Positions 36,630 through 46,053 of a DNA stretch of 64,000 nt are shown piece after piece; position 1 is the first letter of the stretch; every line of letters begins with the position of its first letter. The DNA is taken from assembly GCF_036345915.1 (NCBI RefSeq), contig NZ_CP107785.1, forward strand, positions 5,642,001 to 5,706,000, read 5' to 3'. The notes under the pieces are model-generated. The model was not told the origin of the DNA, did no database searches, and worked only from the letters and a program-made list of their open reading frames with translations. The position numbers were made by a program, and so were the translations under genes. Source of the stretch: Nocardia sp. NBC_00565. GTDB lineage: Bacteria > Actinomycetota > Actinomycetes > Mycobacteriales > Mycobacteriaceae.

Positions 36630-37787
36630 TCAGCCGACACGGTGCGCACCGGCCCCCGGCAGGACCACGAACATGCGCGGTGCATCGAAACCCGATCGCG
36701 CGAACCGATTTCGCACCGCGTCCGCGACCGTCGCGGTGCGCTCCCGGTCGACGAGCGCGATGACACTGCCGCCGAACCCGCCGCCGACCATGCGCGCGCC
36801 GTGCGCCCCCGCCGCCAGCGCGGCGGCCACCGCGGCATCCAGCGCCGGTGTCGAGACCTCGAAATCATCACGTAGCGAGGCGTGCGCCGCGGTCAGGATC
36901 GGCCCGATCCCGCGCGGATCCGCACCGCCTCGCAACTTTTCAGCAATCGAGAGCACTCGGGCATTCTCGGTCACCACATGCCGCGCCCGCCGCCGCAGCA
37001 CCGCATCGCCGATGCCGTCGAGGGCGGCCACCGATTCGATATCGCGCAGCGCGGGCACGCCGAGTGCCTCGGCGGCCGCCTCGCATTGCGCGCGCCGACG
37101 TCCGTAACCGCCGTCGATCAATGCGTGCGGCTGCCCGGTATCGATCACCAATAGCTCGAGTCCGAAGCGATCCAGATCGAACGGAATCTGTTCGTGCGCG
37201 GTCTGCTCCGCAGCGACGAACCCGCGCACATCGAGGAACAGCGCATGCCCTTCGGTGCACAGAATCGCCGCCGACTGGTCGAGCAGTCCGGTCGGCACCC
37301 CGGCGTAGTCGTTCTCCGCGGCACGCGCCAGGTCGATCAACTCCCGATCGGTGACACTGGGCGCGAACAGATCTCGCAGTGCGATCGCCACCGCACAGGA
37401 CAGCGCCGCCGAGGACGACAACCCGGCGCCGATCGGCACCGCACCGTCCAGCCGCAGGTCAACGCCGTCACGCAGATATCCGCGCCGGGCGAATTCGAAG
37501 ACAACGCCCAACGGATACCGAGACCATCCGGGCACCCGATCCCGTTCGGCGGCAAGCTCGCTCACCGCGACCAGCACCGGCTCCCCCGGCCGCTGCCGCG
37601 AGACCACCCGGACCCGGCCGTCGGTCCTCGCCTCGGCCAGACACTCGACTACCAGCGGCAATGCGATGGGCAGCACGAAGCCGTCGTTGTAATCGGTGTG
37701 CTCACCGATGATGTTGACCCGCCCTGGCGCCACCCACTTCGGCACGGATTCCTCACTTCGTCGCATCGCAGTGCCCACACTCGTCAT
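36630..37787 (-). CDS. galK: Galactokinase
   Basis: A GHMP kinase of 385 residues that phosphorylates galactose at C1 in the Leloir pathway. It has the galactokinase signature GRVNIIGEHTDYNDGFVLPIAL, the ATP-binding PIGAGLSSSAALSCAVA and the C-terminal ARMVGGGFGGSVIALV. Residues equivalent to the sugar-binding E-H-T-D are intact. galT and galE are not in the window. The start could be ATG 37787 or ATG 37766. It forms an operon with the downstream symporter. Confidence 0.94.
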   Translation of the reverse strand: MTSVGTAMRRSEESVPKWVAPGRVNIIGEHTDYNDGFVLPIALPLVVECLAEARTDGRVRVVSRQRPGEPVLVAVSELAAERDRVPGWSRYPLGVVFEFARRGYLRDGVDLRLDGAVPIGAGLSSSAALSCAVAIALRDLFAPSVTDRELIDLARAAENDYAGVPTGLLDQSAAILCTEGHALFLDVRGFVAAEQTAHEQIPFDLDRFGLELLVIDTGQPHALIDGGYGRRRAQCEAAAEALGVPALRDIESVAALDGIGDAVLRRRARHVVTENARVLSIAEKLRGGADPRGIGPILTAAHASLRDDFEVSTPALDAAVAAALAAGAHGARMVGGGFGGSVIALVDRERTATVADAVRNRFARSGFDAPRMFVVLPGAGAHRVG

Positions 37788-37937
37788 CCCAGCAACCAGC
37801 AAGGGTCAACCCTACGAGACACGCCGCCGGAGCAGTGCTTTCGGTTGTCGAAGGTGCGCGATCGATCGCCTTGACGCAGAGTCGAATTTGACGCAATACC
37901 GGCCTGCAAAATCGGCCGACGGTTTCGGGAGGGCATT

Positions 37938-38528
37938 ATGGTTCTTACGACCCCACGCGGCGGCCTGCTCGGGCTGCAGTGGATCGATCGACTACTCCCG
38001 CCCATGGGCAGGCCGGAACGCGGCGATCAGCGTAACTCCGGAGCTCCACTGACGATCGAGATCGGCGCGGCGACAGGGGTGGGCCCGACGGCTATGTCGG
38101 CCTTCGATGCGGCACTGCGTGACCTGGGAGTAGGTGATGCCAACTTGATTCGCCTGTCATCGGTTATTCCGCCACGCGCCACCCTGGCCCGCACCGGGCG
38201 CGTCCGCAAGCCGATCCCCTGGGGTGATCGGCTCTACTGCGTCTACGCCGCACAGCACGCGAACACCGCGGGCGAGCGGGCCGGCGCCGGCATCGGCTGG
38301 GTCCTGCGCGACGACGGTTCCGGCGCCGGGCTTTTCGTCGAGCACGAGGGCGATACCGCCGCGGAGGTCGCACGGCTGATCCGATCCAGCCTGATCGATA
38401 TGACCCGCAACCGGCCGCAGCGATTCGGCCCGATCCAGCTGTGCACCACCGAGGCCCGCTCCGACGGCAGGCCGACCTGCGCCCTCGTACTGGCGGCGTA
38501 CCACACCACGCCGTGGGGGCCCAGATGA
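37938..38528 (+). CDS. Pyruvoyl-dependent arginine decarboxylase family
   Basis: 196 residues. NLIRLSSVIPPRA matches the self-cleavage site of the PvlArgDC family, where the chain breaks between the two serines and the second becomes the pyruvoyl cofactor. The conserved AAQHANTAGERAGAGIGWV follows in the large subunit. The enzyme makes agmatine from arginine in the cytoplasm, the first step of one polyamine route. It is rare in actinobacteria as far as I recall. Its stop overlaps the next gene by 4 bp (ATGA), which in turn overlaps a diguanylate cyclase. GGGAGGG precedes the ATG. Confidence 0.85.
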   Translation: MVLTTPRGGLLGLQWIDRLLPPMGRPERGDQRNSGAPLTIEIGAATGVGPTAMSAFDAALRDLGVGDANLIRLSSVIPPRATLARTGRVRKPIPWGDRLYCVYAAQHANTAGERAGAGIGWVLRDDGSGAGLFVEHEGDTAAEVARLIRSSLIDMTRNRPQRFGPIQLCTTEARSDGRPTCALVLAAYHTTPWGPR

Positions 38529-39151
38529 ACACAGCATCGCGTCGCGATTCAGTGCGGGGTGGCGGTCGGGCGACGGGTGGGCACTCGCTGACGGTCACTA
38601 TCGAATCGACCATTCCGGACGACCGGATCGAGATGTTCCACAACCTGTACGAGGAGGCCTTCGGCCCCTTGCGCACCAAGGCCATTGCCAGACAGGTCCT
38701 GCACCGGTCGGAGTTCCACGAGGAGATGGTCGACCCGCGGGTCGCCAAACATGTCGCGCGCACCGCGACCGGCGAACCCATCGGCGTGACGACGCTGACC
38801 AAACATCTGGAAACCGTCCCCTGGATCAGTCCGGACTACTTCGCCGCCCGCTATCCCGAGCACGCGGCGCGCGATGCGATCTATTACGCGGGATTCACCC
38901 TTGTTGCGCCAAGTGCGCGACAAGGCGCCGCGTTCCATGCCATGATCAAATCAGTTGTCCAGGTACTGGTGGCCGAGCGCGCCGCGGTCGGTTGGGACAT
39001 TTGTTCGTTCAACAACACTCGGTTTTCTTTCGCCGACAGCATTCGAGCGGTGCTCGATGAGCAGCAGGCGAACGTCGAAGTCGCGGTGGAGGATTCGCAG
39101 ACCTACTACGCGGCGAGGTTCACTGGGGATGGAGCGACCAAGGGGGGCTGA
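38525..39151 (+). CDS. GNAT-like acyltransferase in the arginine decarboxylase operon
   Basis: 208 residues. LTVTIESTIPDDRIEMFHNL through EPIGVTTLTKHLETVPWISP and YYAGFTLVAPSARQGAAFHAM suggests the GNAT or autoinducer-synthase-like fold, with the fourth strand before a helix that would bind CoA. The R/Q-x-x-G-x-G/A loop is weak (SARQGAA), so the assignment is tentative. It overlaps the upstream decarboxylase by 4 bp and the downstream GGDEF gene by 1 bp. An N-acyl agmatine or other polyamine derivative is a reasonable guess for its product, not shown by the sequence. Confidence 0.6.
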   Translation: MNTASRRDSVRGGGRATGGHSLTVTIESTIPDDRIEMFHNLYEEAFGPLRTKAIARQVLHRSEFHEEMVDPRVAKHVARTATGEPIGVTTLTKHLETVPWISPDYFAARYPEHAARDAIYYAGFTLVAPSARQGAAFHAMIKSVVQVLVAERAAVGWDICSFNNTRFSFADSIRAVLDEQQANVEVAVEDSQTYYAARFTGDGATKGG

Positions 39152-40722
39152 TGACAGCCAGCGAAGAGCAGCCGACAACCGCTCGGCACCGCCTGGAAAT
39201 CCGGTGGTGCGCCATACTTCTCGCGGTCTCCGCGATCGGGCTCGCGATGCTGCTCTTCGTCGATTCGCGGCCGTTGACGCTGATGACCATGGCCGTCGTG
39301 GTGATCGGATCGCTCACCATGATCGGCCTCGGCCTGCGGCGGTTCCGACCGGCACGACCGCTGCCCTGGTATCTGCTCTCGACCTCGGCTGTACTGTTCG
39401 CCGCCGGCACGGCCACCCGGGAGTTCGACCATAACGCGCTTCGCCCGATCGACGACTTGTTCACTCTCGCAGGCTATTTCGGCATCGGCGTGGCCGCGAC
39501 GCTGTGGCTGCGCCCGCGCCAGGTGCGGCCCAACTACGATCTGCTGCTCGACTCCGCGCTCATCGGACTCGGTGCACTGCTCGCCTCGTGGACCTTCCTG
39601 ATCTCACCGATCCTGCAATCACATGCCGCCACCGCGAACACCCTGCTCGCCGCGACCTATCCGGTGCTCGACGCGTTGCTGCTGACCCTCATCGCCCACT
39701 CCATCGCGACCGCCACCCGATCCGAGACCTCGCTGCAACTGCTGCACGTCGGCCTGATCGCCGTGCTGGTCGGCGATCTCGGCTACAGCCTCGACACCGT
39801 CGGCCGCGCACCCGTCGCGCACGAGATGCTGCTGGCGCCACTGCTGGTGGCCTATCTGATCGTCGGCATCGCGGCATTGCACCCGACCATGGCGACCCTC
39901 GGTGCGCCGCGGCGCATCCACCCGCATCACTCGCGGCAGCGGGCCAGTTTCATCGCGGTCGCGTTGATCGTGGCCTCGCTGATTCCGGTGGTCGGTTCCA
40001 TCCTGGACACCCTAGATCGGGTGGTGGTTTCCTCGCTGTGCGCGCTGCTGCTGATCGGTGTGCTGGTGCGCAGCGAGCGGGCCATCGTGCGCAGCGCGCG
40101 CAGTGAACGCCGCGCGCAGTACCAGGCCGATCACGACATGCTCACCGGATTGCTGAACCGATCCGCCCTGCTGCGCGCGCTGAATCGCAACCGGGAGTAC
40201 TGGATCGAACAGCCGCTGTGTTTGCTGTTCATCGACCTCGACGGCTTCAAAATGGTCAACGACAGCTACGGCCACGCGGTCGGCGACGAGCTGATCGCGA
40301 ACGCGGCCTCCCGGATCCGGCGGGTCATCCGGCGCGACGATGTGGTGGCCCGCTACGGCGGCGACGAGTTCGTGGTGCTCGCGCCGCTCGACCGACAGGA
40401 GGCCGCCATGCTCGCGGAACGACTACTCGGCGCCTTCGTTCGGCCGTTCGAGCTGAGCGCGGGCGAGATACCGATCACCGCCAGTGTCGGCCTGGCCTGC
40501 GGCAGCCCGCGCAGCTCCGACGACGCCATCTACGACCTCATCCGAGACGCGGATTCGGCGATGTATCACGCGAAGGAATACTCCCTCGGCTACGCGTTCC
40601 ACGACGAACCGCGCCACGGCGCGGACGCACGCCAGAGCGCCGCCGACTCGGGACGCCGGATCTGGCGCCCGAGCGGCCGGTCGCACAGCGCCAACGGCAC
40701 CTCCGCCAGCACGGCGGTCTAG
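39151..40722 (+). CDS. Membrane diguanylate cyclase (GGDEF)
   Basis: 523 residues. Residues 15-310 contain eight or nine hydrophobic segments of no named sensor type. The C-terminal GGDEF domain starts at DHDMLTGLLNRSALLRAL. The active site GGDEF is intact (RYGGDEFVVL), the metal-binding Asp is in FIDLDGFKMVND, and the inhibitory I-site RxxD (RRDD) sits five residues before GGDEF. It should make cyclic di-GMP from two GTP with product feedback. Its membrane sensor probably perceives a signal tied to the two upstream enzymes. The ATG shares one base with the preceding stop. Confidence 0.92.
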   Translation: MTASEEQPTTARHRLEIRWCAILLAVSAIGLAMLLFVDSRPLTLMTMAVVVIGSLTMIGLGLRRFRPARPLPWYLLSTSAVLFAAGTATREFDHNALRPIDDLFTLAGYFGIGVAATLWLRPRQVRPNYDLLLDSALIGLGALLASWTFLISPILQSHAATANTLLAATYPVLDALLLTLIAHSIATATRSETSLQLLHVGLIAVLVGDLGYSLDTVGRAPVAHEMLLAPLLVAYLIVGIAALHPTMATLGAPRRIHPHHSRQRASFIAVALIVASLIPVVGSILDTLDRVVVSSLCALLLIGVLVRSERAIVRSARSERRAQYQADHDMLTGLLNRSALLRALNRNREYWIEQPLCLLFIDLDGFKMVNDSYGHAVGDELIANAASRIRRVIRRDDVVARYGGDEFVVLAPLDRQEAAMLAERLLGAFVRPFELSAGEIPITASVGLACGSPRSSDDAIYDLIRDADSAMYHAKEYSLGYAFHDEPRHGADARQSAADSGRRIWRPSGRSHSANGTSASTAV

Positions 40723-41489
40723 TCGGACAACTCCTCGAGCATGCGGCGGGCCTCTTCCAGCTCCGCCTGCAGCTGCTGCACCTTGGATTCCTGCACCACC
40801 CGGGCCGCTTCCAGGATTCCGGCCACCACCTCGGCCACCTCTGGATGCAGTACCTTGGCCGCCTGCGCGACCGCGGAGCTGGTCACCGGCAGCCCGCGCA
40901 CGGACTTCTTCTTACCGCTGACGACGTCGACCGACCATTCGCCGTCCGCGGTCCCGGTGAGCGTCACGGTGACCTCAGGGGCCTTCGCCTTGCTGCGCGC
41001 GGCGGCGGTCGCCTTGATGGCGGGCTTGGCCGTACCGGCGGGAGCGGCTGGTTTGGCCGGATCCGCCGCGGGGGCAACGGGTTTCGGGGCGACGGCAGGC
41101 GCGGTCGGGCTCGATGCGTGGCTCGGCGGGGTGGACGGTGGCGCGGTGCTCGTCAAGGTCGACGGCTGGGTCACAGTGGATTCCTTCCTGGTTGTCGACT
41201 TCGGCTGGGCAGAGCTAGCGGTTGCCGCCTTCTCCCGCGGCGGCTTGGTCAACGTCACTTCGGTCGGAGAAAAGGACAGTACATCCTTCGATCCGGTCGG
41301 CTTCACCCGCAGGAAGTCGCTCTCGGATCGATCACCGATCTCGACTACCTTGCCGGACCTCCCCTCCGGCACGCCCACCGCGGCCGCGGTGAACCACACC
41401 ATCGGCGGGCGACCGACCGCGATGTCCGTGGCGATCTGCTGAATCTCAGTGTCCGACAACGGCTGTGGTTTCGTTCTTGGGGACGGCAT
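40719..41489 (-). CDS. DUF6319-type protein, function unknown
   Basis: 256 residues in three parts. The N-terminal 80 residues are ordered (QQIATDIAVGRPPMVWFTAA, RSESDFLRVKPTGSKDVLSF). The middle 90 are low-complexity Ala/Pro/Thr/Ser. The C-terminal 80 contain VTVTLTGTADGEWSVDV and a terminal coiled coil (VQQLQAELEEARRMLEEL). It resembles a nocardial family I remember as DUF6319; that name should be verified. Its stop codon overlaps the convergent GGDEF gene by 4 bp. The ATG at 41489 is preceded by GGAG. Confidence 0.7.
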   Translation of the reverse strand: MPSPRTKPQPLSDTEIQQIATDIAVGRPPMVWFTAAAVGVPEGRSGKVVEIGDRSESDFLRVKPTGSKDVLSFSPTEVTLTKPPREKAATASSAQPKSTTRKESTVTQPSTLTSTAPPSTPPSHASSPTAPAVAPKPVAPAADPAKPAAPAGTAKPAIKATAAARSKAKAPEVTVTLTGTADGEWSVDVVSGKKKSVRGLPVTSSAVAQAAKVLHPEVAEVVAGILEAARVVQESKVQQLQAELEEARRMLEELSD

Positions 41490-41632
41490 GGGCACTCCGA
41501 GCGGTATTCGTGGATGGCTGCGTGCACAGATGATGCCGTACACCACCGACAAATTCACAGGCCACCACCGAATCCGCCCATGACCGGCCGAGATCCGAAG
41601 ACCCAGCGAACATTGAGCTACATTCAATCGGC

Positions 41633-42250
41633 CTACGTCGCGGGCGCTTGCAGAGCCGGGAACCAGATATCGGTGAGCACCTCGGCGGCTCGGTCGGCGG
41701 TGACATCGATCGTGCCCTGCATGGCCCAGCGGGTGAAGAAGCGTTCGAGCTGAGCGACAAGCAGTTCCACCCGCAGGCGGGCCTCGTCCTGCCGATCCGC
41801 CGGCCAGCGGGCGAGGTAGGAGGTCATCGCATTCGGCAGCGCCAGAATGCCTTGACGGGCGATCTCGCGGAACTCCGGTTCCAGCGCGGTGGCCTCGTCC
41901 CAGGCGGGCAACAGATCCTTGTATTGGTGGAACCATTCGATCGCGCGGGTGACCCAGTCCACGAAATCCGCGCGGGATCCGGTGTCGAGCACCCGGTCCA
42001 GATCCTCGTAGAAGTGCAGTGCGGTCGGCACGGTGCCCTGTTCGGCGATGGCGCGCAACAACTCCTGCTTGCCGGCGAAATGCAGATAGAAGGTGGCGCG
42101 GCTGCAGCCGACGGCGGCGGCGATGTCGTCGACCCGGACCGCCGCATAGCCCCGTTCGGCGAACAACGCTTTCGCGCCCTCCAGCAATTTCGCGCGGGTC
42201 TGCAGCTTCTGCTCCTCGCGCAGACTCAGCGGGTTCGACTTGGTCGGCAT
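41633..42250 (-). CDS. TetR-family repressor of the mymA-like operon
   Basis: 205 residues. The N-terminal HTH reads REEQKLQTRAKLLEGAKALF, AVRVDDIAAAVGCSRATFYL and HFAGKQELL, the classic TetR domain. The C-terminal ligand domain is all-helical with aromatic residues (AIEWFHQYKDLLPAW). It is divergent from the monooxygenase operon with two operator-like repeats between, so it probably represses that operon until an acyl or aromatic ligand binds. The ATG at 42250 was chosen at the MPTKSNPLS start. Confidence 0.9.
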   Translation of the reverse strand: MPTKSNPLSLREEQKLQTRAKLLEGAKALFAERGYAAVRVDDIAAAVGCSRATFYLHFAGKQELLRAIAEQGTVPTALHFYEDLDRVLDTGSRADFVDWVTRAIEWFHQYKDLLPAWDEATALEPEFREIARQGILALPNAMTSYLARWPADRQDEARLRVELLVAQLERFFTRWAMQGTIDVTADRAAEVLTDIWFPALQAPAT

Positions 42251-42301
42251 GTGTGCGGCTACCTCGTATCGGGTCGTCGGAAAGTCTCGATACAACCTTC
42301 G

Positions 42302-42338
42302 CTAGACATCATGTCATTCACTAGACAGCAAGTCTAGT
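42302..42338. promoter_or_regulatory. Tandem TetR operator sites
   Basis: ACTAGAC-AGCAA-GTCTAGT (42320-42338) is a perfect 7-bp-arm palindrome. CTAGAC-ATCAT-GTCATT (42302-42318) is a weaker copy with centre 19 bp away. They lie between the TetR gene and the operon, where a repressor would control both. Confidence 0.65.
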
Positions 42339-42459
42339 CAGTGCTATTTTGTTGCCTACGTCACTCCACGGTCGCAGGCGGCCGTGGATGGTTCGGGCGC
42401 CGCATCCGGCGCCCGCCGCGAGCGGGTGACGGGCACGCTTTCAGACGAGGACTAGCGAA

Positions 42460-43827
42460 TTGACTCAACGCAATCTGCCCCGGGTATGCGTCATCGGCGC
42501 GGGCCCCTCCGGCATCACCGCCGCGAAACGCCTGCAGGACTTCGATATTCCGTTCGATGTCTTCGAGGCCAGCGATGAGGTCGGCGGCAACTGGTACTTC
42601 AAGAACCCCAATGGCATGTCGGCCTGCTACCAATCGCTGCATATCGACACCAGCAAATTCCGGCTCGCCTTCGAGGACTATCCGGCGCCCGCGCAATGGC
42701 CGGACTTCCCACACCATTCGCAGCTGTTCCAGTACTTCAAGGATTACGTCGACCATTTCGGCTTCCGCGATAAGATCCTGTTCAATACCAAGGTCACCGC
42801 GGCCGAGCGCCAGGACGACGGCCGCTGGCTGGTGACCGCGAGCGACGGCCGCACCCGCGGCTACGATGTGCTGATCGTCTGCAACGGCCACCACTGGGAT
42901 CCGCGCACCCCCGACTATCCGGGTGAATTCGACGGCGTGCTGATGCACAGCCACGCCTACAACGATCCGTTCGACCCGGTCGATATGCGCGGCAAGAATG
43001 TCGTGGTGGTCGGCATGGGAAACTCCGGGCTGGATATCGCCTCGGAGTTGTCCCAGCGCTTCGTCGCGGCGAAGCTCACCGTTTCCGCGCGACGTGGCGT
43101 CTGGGTGTTGCCGAAATATGTCAACGGCAAAGTCGGTGACAAACAGAGTGTGCCGCCGTGGATTCCGCGCAAGGTGAGCATGAAGCTCAAGCAGCGCTTC
43201 GTCCGCAAGTTCCGCGGCGATATGGAGTTCTACGGGCTACCGAAACCGGATCACAAGCCGTTCGAGGCGCATCCCTCGGCCAGTGAGGAGTTCCTGCATC
43301 GCGCCGGATGCGGCGATATCGCGTTCAAACCGGCCATCACCGCATTGGAGGGGCCGCGCGTGCGCTTCGCCGACGACAGCACCGAGGAGGTGGACGTGAT
43401 CGTCTGCGCCACCGGCTACCACATCAGCTTCCCGTTCTTCTCGGATCCGAAGCTGGTGCCCGACGAGCAGAATCGCATTCCGCTGTTCGAGCAGATGATG
43501 AAACCGGGTGTGGACAACCTGTTCTACCTGGGCCTGGCCCAACCGCTGCCGACCCTGGTGAATTTCGCCGAGCAGCAGAGCAAGTTGGTCGCCGCGTATC
43601 TCACCGGCAAGTACCTGCCGCCTTCGGAGGCGCAGATGAACGAGGCGATCCGCGTCGCCGAAGAGCGCAGGAGCGGGCGCTACTACGACTCGCCCCGGCA
43701 CACTATCCAGATCGAGTTCGAGGCGTATGTGCGCGATATGAACAAGGAGATGGCCCGGGGCGCGAAGCGTGCCGCCGCCACGGGTAATGCGCTGCCGGTG
43801 CCCGCTCGAGCGCTCGAGCGCGTGTGA
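42460..43827 (+). CDS. Flavin-containing monooxygenase, MymA-like
   Basis: 455 residues. The FAD site is CVIGAGPSGITAAKRL near the N-terminus and the NADPH site VVVVGMGNSGLDIASEL near residue 185. Between them FDGVLMHSHAY fits the FMO signature FxGxxxHxxxY, with Tyr rather than the Trp of Baeyer-Villiger enzymes. It oxygenates a nucleophilic or carbonyl substrate. It heads a six-gene operon (hydrolase, alcohol dehydrogenase, acyl-CoA ligase, amidohydrolase, hydrolase-like) that parallels the mycobacterial mymA operon. The apparent start is TTG. Confidence 0.88.
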   Translation: MTQRNLPRVCVIGAGPSGITAAKRLQDFDIPFDVFEASDEVGGNWYFKNPNGMSACYQSLHIDTSKFRLAFEDYPAPAQWPDFPHHSQLFQYFKDYVDHFGFRDKILFNTKVTAAERQDDGRWLVTASDGRTRGYDVLIVCNGHHWDPRTPDYPGEFDGVLMHSHAYNDPFDPVDMRGKNVVVVGMGNSGLDIASELSQRFVAAKLTVSARRGVWVLPKYVNGKVGDKQSVPPWIPRKVSMKLKQRFVRKFRGDMEFYGLPKPDHKPFEAHPSASEEFLHRAGCGDIAFKPAITALEGPRVRFADDSTEEVDVIVCATGYHISFPFFSDPKLVPDEQNRIPLFEQMMKPGVDNLFYLGLAQPLPTLVNFAEQQSKLVAAYLTGKYLPPSEAQMNEAIRVAEERRSGRYYDSPRHTIQIEFEAYVRDMNKEMARGAKRAAATGNALPVPARALERV

Positions 43828-43838
43828 GGAGCGGGCCG

Positions 43839-44987
43839 ATGACGATTTCCGGCATCTGCACCGACCAATTCGCCGATGTCCGAACGGAATTGGCGAATCA
43901 GATCGAGTCGGGCGAGGAGCTCGGCGCATCGATCTGCGTCACCGTCGATGGCGAACCGGTCGTCGATATCTGGGGCGGGCACCGCGATCTCGAACGCACC
44001 GAACCGTGGACCGAGCACACCCTGGTGAATGTCTTCTCCATCAGCAAGACCATGACCGCGCTGTCCGCACTGCTGCTCGTCGACCGCGGCGAACTGGATG
44101 TGCGGCAGAAAGTCGCGCACTACTGGCCGGAATTCGCCGCGAATGGCAAGGGCGATATCGAGATTCGCCAGCTGCTCGGCCATACCTCGGGCGTCTCCGG
44201 CTGGCAGCCGCCGATCGAATTGGCCGATATCTACGACACCGAGGCGGCCAGCGCCCGGCTCGCGGCCCAAGAGCCGTGGTGGGAGCCGGGCACCGCATCT
44301 GGCTATCACGCACTGAACTACGGTCACCTGATCGGTGCGGTGATCCGCCGCATCACCGGCCGCACCCTGGGACAGTTCTTCGCCGAAGAACTCGCCGGAC
44401 CGCTGGATGCCGACTTCCATATCGGCACCGGTCCCGAACATCACCACCGCATCGCGCCGCTGATCCCGCCGCCGCTGCTGGAATTCGATATGGCCTCACT
44501 CGATCAGGACAGCATCCTGGTCAAGACGCTCACCAGCCCGCTGCTCGATATCCCGGAGGCCAATAGCGCCGGGTGGCGTGCGGCCGAGATCGGCGCGGTG
44601 AACGGGCACGGCAATGCCCATTCGGTGGCCCGCGTGCAGTCGCTGGTGTCCTGCGGCGGCGAGCTGGACGGCCGAAGGCTGTTGTCGGAGAAGACGATCG
44701 AGCTGATCTTCGAACAGCAATCCGACGGCCCGGATCTGGCGCTGTTACTGCCGCTGCGCTTCGGCCTCGGCTACGGCCTCCCCCAGCCGCAGACCGCACC
44801 GGAGGTTCCCGGCGGCCGGGTCTGCTGGTGGGCCGGATTCGGCGGCGCCATCGTGGTCAACGACCTCGATCACCGAGTCACCTTCGCCTACACCATGAAC
44901 AAGATGGCGCCCGGACTCATCGGCTCCGCACGCGCCGACGCCTATCTGCGCGCGACATTCGCGGCGGTGCGCGGAGACCGATCATGA
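43839..44987 (+). CDS. Serine hydrolase of the beta-lactamase/esterase class C family
   Basis: 382 residues. SISK (in NVFSISKTMTAL) is the SxxK nucleophile motif, YHALNYG supplies the Tyr-x-Asn-like motif, and HTSGVSGW is typical of esterases and D-peptidases of this fold. No signal peptide is seen, so a cytoplasmic esterase is likelier than a beta-lactamase. It occupies the place of the esterase gene lipR in the mycobacterial mymA operon, though the fold differs. The ATG at 43839 follows GAGGAG; GTG 43824 is an alternative. It overlaps the next gene by 4 bp. Confidence 0.87.
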   Translation: MTISGICTDQFADVRTELANQIESGEELGASICVTVDGEPVVDIWGGHRDLERTEPWTEHTLVNVFSISKTMTALSALLLVDRGELDVRQKVAHYWPEFAANGKGDIEIRQLLGHTSGVSGWQPPIELADIYDTEAASARLAAQEPWWEPGTASGYHALNYGHLIGAVIRRITGRTLGQFFAEELAGPLDADFHIGTGPEHHHRIAPLIPPPLLEFDMASLDQDSILVKTLTSPLLDIPEANSAGWRAAEIGAVNGHGNAHSVARVQSLVSCGGELDGRRLLSEKTIELIFEQQSDGPDLALLLPLRFGLGYGLPQPQTAPEVPGGRVCWWAGFGGAIVVNDLDHRVTFAYTMNKMAPGLIGSARADAYLRATFAAVRGDRS

Positions 44988-46027
44988 TGCGGGCACTGCA
45001 ACTGACCGATCCGGGTGTACTCGAACTGCGCAAAGTCGCGGTGCCCGAGATCGGGCCGACGCAGCTGCTGCTGCGGGTCGGCGCGGCGGGCATCTGCCAC
45101 TCCGATCTGCATGTGCTGCACATTCCGTTCAAGATGCGCGAGGAGCCGCTGACACTGGGCCACGAGGTCGCGGGCACCATCGAGGCGGTCGGCGGCGCTG
45201 TCGAGGGCCGCGTGGCCGGTGAGCGCGGCATCGTCTACCTGTGCTGGTCCTGCGGCGTCTGCCGAGAGTGCGTGAGCGGCAACGAGAATGTCTGCCGCGC
45301 CGCCGGTCGCACCGCGATGCCGCCGTGCCCCGGGCTCGGTCCGGACGGCGGCATGGCGGAGTACATCCGCATCCCGGCCAGCTCTTTCGTACCCATTGGC
45401 GATCTGGATTTCCTGCAGGCGGCACCGCTGGCCGATGCCGCCCTGTCGAGTTATCACGCGATCAACGGCGCGCGTGCGCAGCTGCGGCCGGGCTCGGTGG
45501 CGGTGGTCATCGGCATCGGCGGGCTCGGCCATGTCGCGGTGCAGATCCTCACCGCGACCAGCGCGACGCACGTGATCGCGGTGGATGTCAGCGAGGAGAA
45601 GCTCGCCCTGGCTGCTCGCTGCGGCGCGGCCGACGGGCTGATCGCCGGGGCCGATTCCGCGCGAGAGATCCTGGACCGCACCGACGGTCGTGGTGCCGAT
45701 GCCGTCTTCGATTTCGTCGGTGTCGACGCGACCGCCACCCTGGCGGTGGAGTCGGTGGCCCCCAACGGCGCGTACCGCATGATCGGACTCGGTGGCGGTG
45801 CGCCCGAGATCACCGCCGGACCAGCGGGCGGACCCGGCTGGCCGTGGGGCGCTTCGATCCGAAAGTCCTATGGCGGCACCAGATCCGACCTGCTCGACTC
45901 GGTCGCCCTTGCGCAGTCGGGCAGGCTCACGGTCGAGGTCGAACGCTTCGATCTCGCGCAGGGCCGCGATGCCCTGGACCGCCTCGAACGCGGTCTGATC
46001 ACCGGCCGCGCCGTCCTCGTCCCCTAG
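44984..46027 (+). CDS. Zinc-dependent alcohol dehydrogenase (AdhD-like)
   Basis: 347 residues of the medium-chain dehydrogenase family. Catalytic zinc ligands are Cys in GICHSD, His and Glu in GHEVAG, and a later residue. The structural zinc cysteines are in [18 protein letters not shown]. The Rossmann motif is [13 protein letters not shown], and VDVSEE places an acidic residue that favours NAD+. It interconverts alcohols and aldehydes, probably from the monooxygenase and esterase steps. ATG 44984 overlaps the previous stop (ATGA). Confidence 0.9.
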   Translation: MMRALQLTDPGVLELRKVAVPEIGPTQLLLRVGAAGICHSDLHVLHIPFKMREEPLTLGHEVAGTIEAVGGAVEGRVAGERGIVYLCWSCGVCRECVSGNENVCRAAGRTAMPPCPGLGPDGGMAEYIRIPASSFVPIGDLDFLQAAPLADAALSSYHAINGARAQLRPGSVAVVIGIGGLGHVAVQILTATSATHVIAVDVSEEKLALAARCGAADGLIAGADSAREILDRTDGRGADAVFDFVGVDATATLAVESVAPNGAYRMIGLGGGAPEITAGPAGGPGWPWGASIRKSYGGTRSDLLDSVALAQSGRLTVEVERFDLAQGRDALDRLERGLITGRAVLVP

Positions 46028-46053
46028 CCGAACCTCATGAGGAAGTGCCATCT

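Noticed and set aside
44573..44983. N-terminal extension of the alcohol dehydrogenase
   Set aside because: It lies entirely inside the upstream serine-hydrolase gene and is Arg-rich; the ATG at 44984 overlaps the previous stop.
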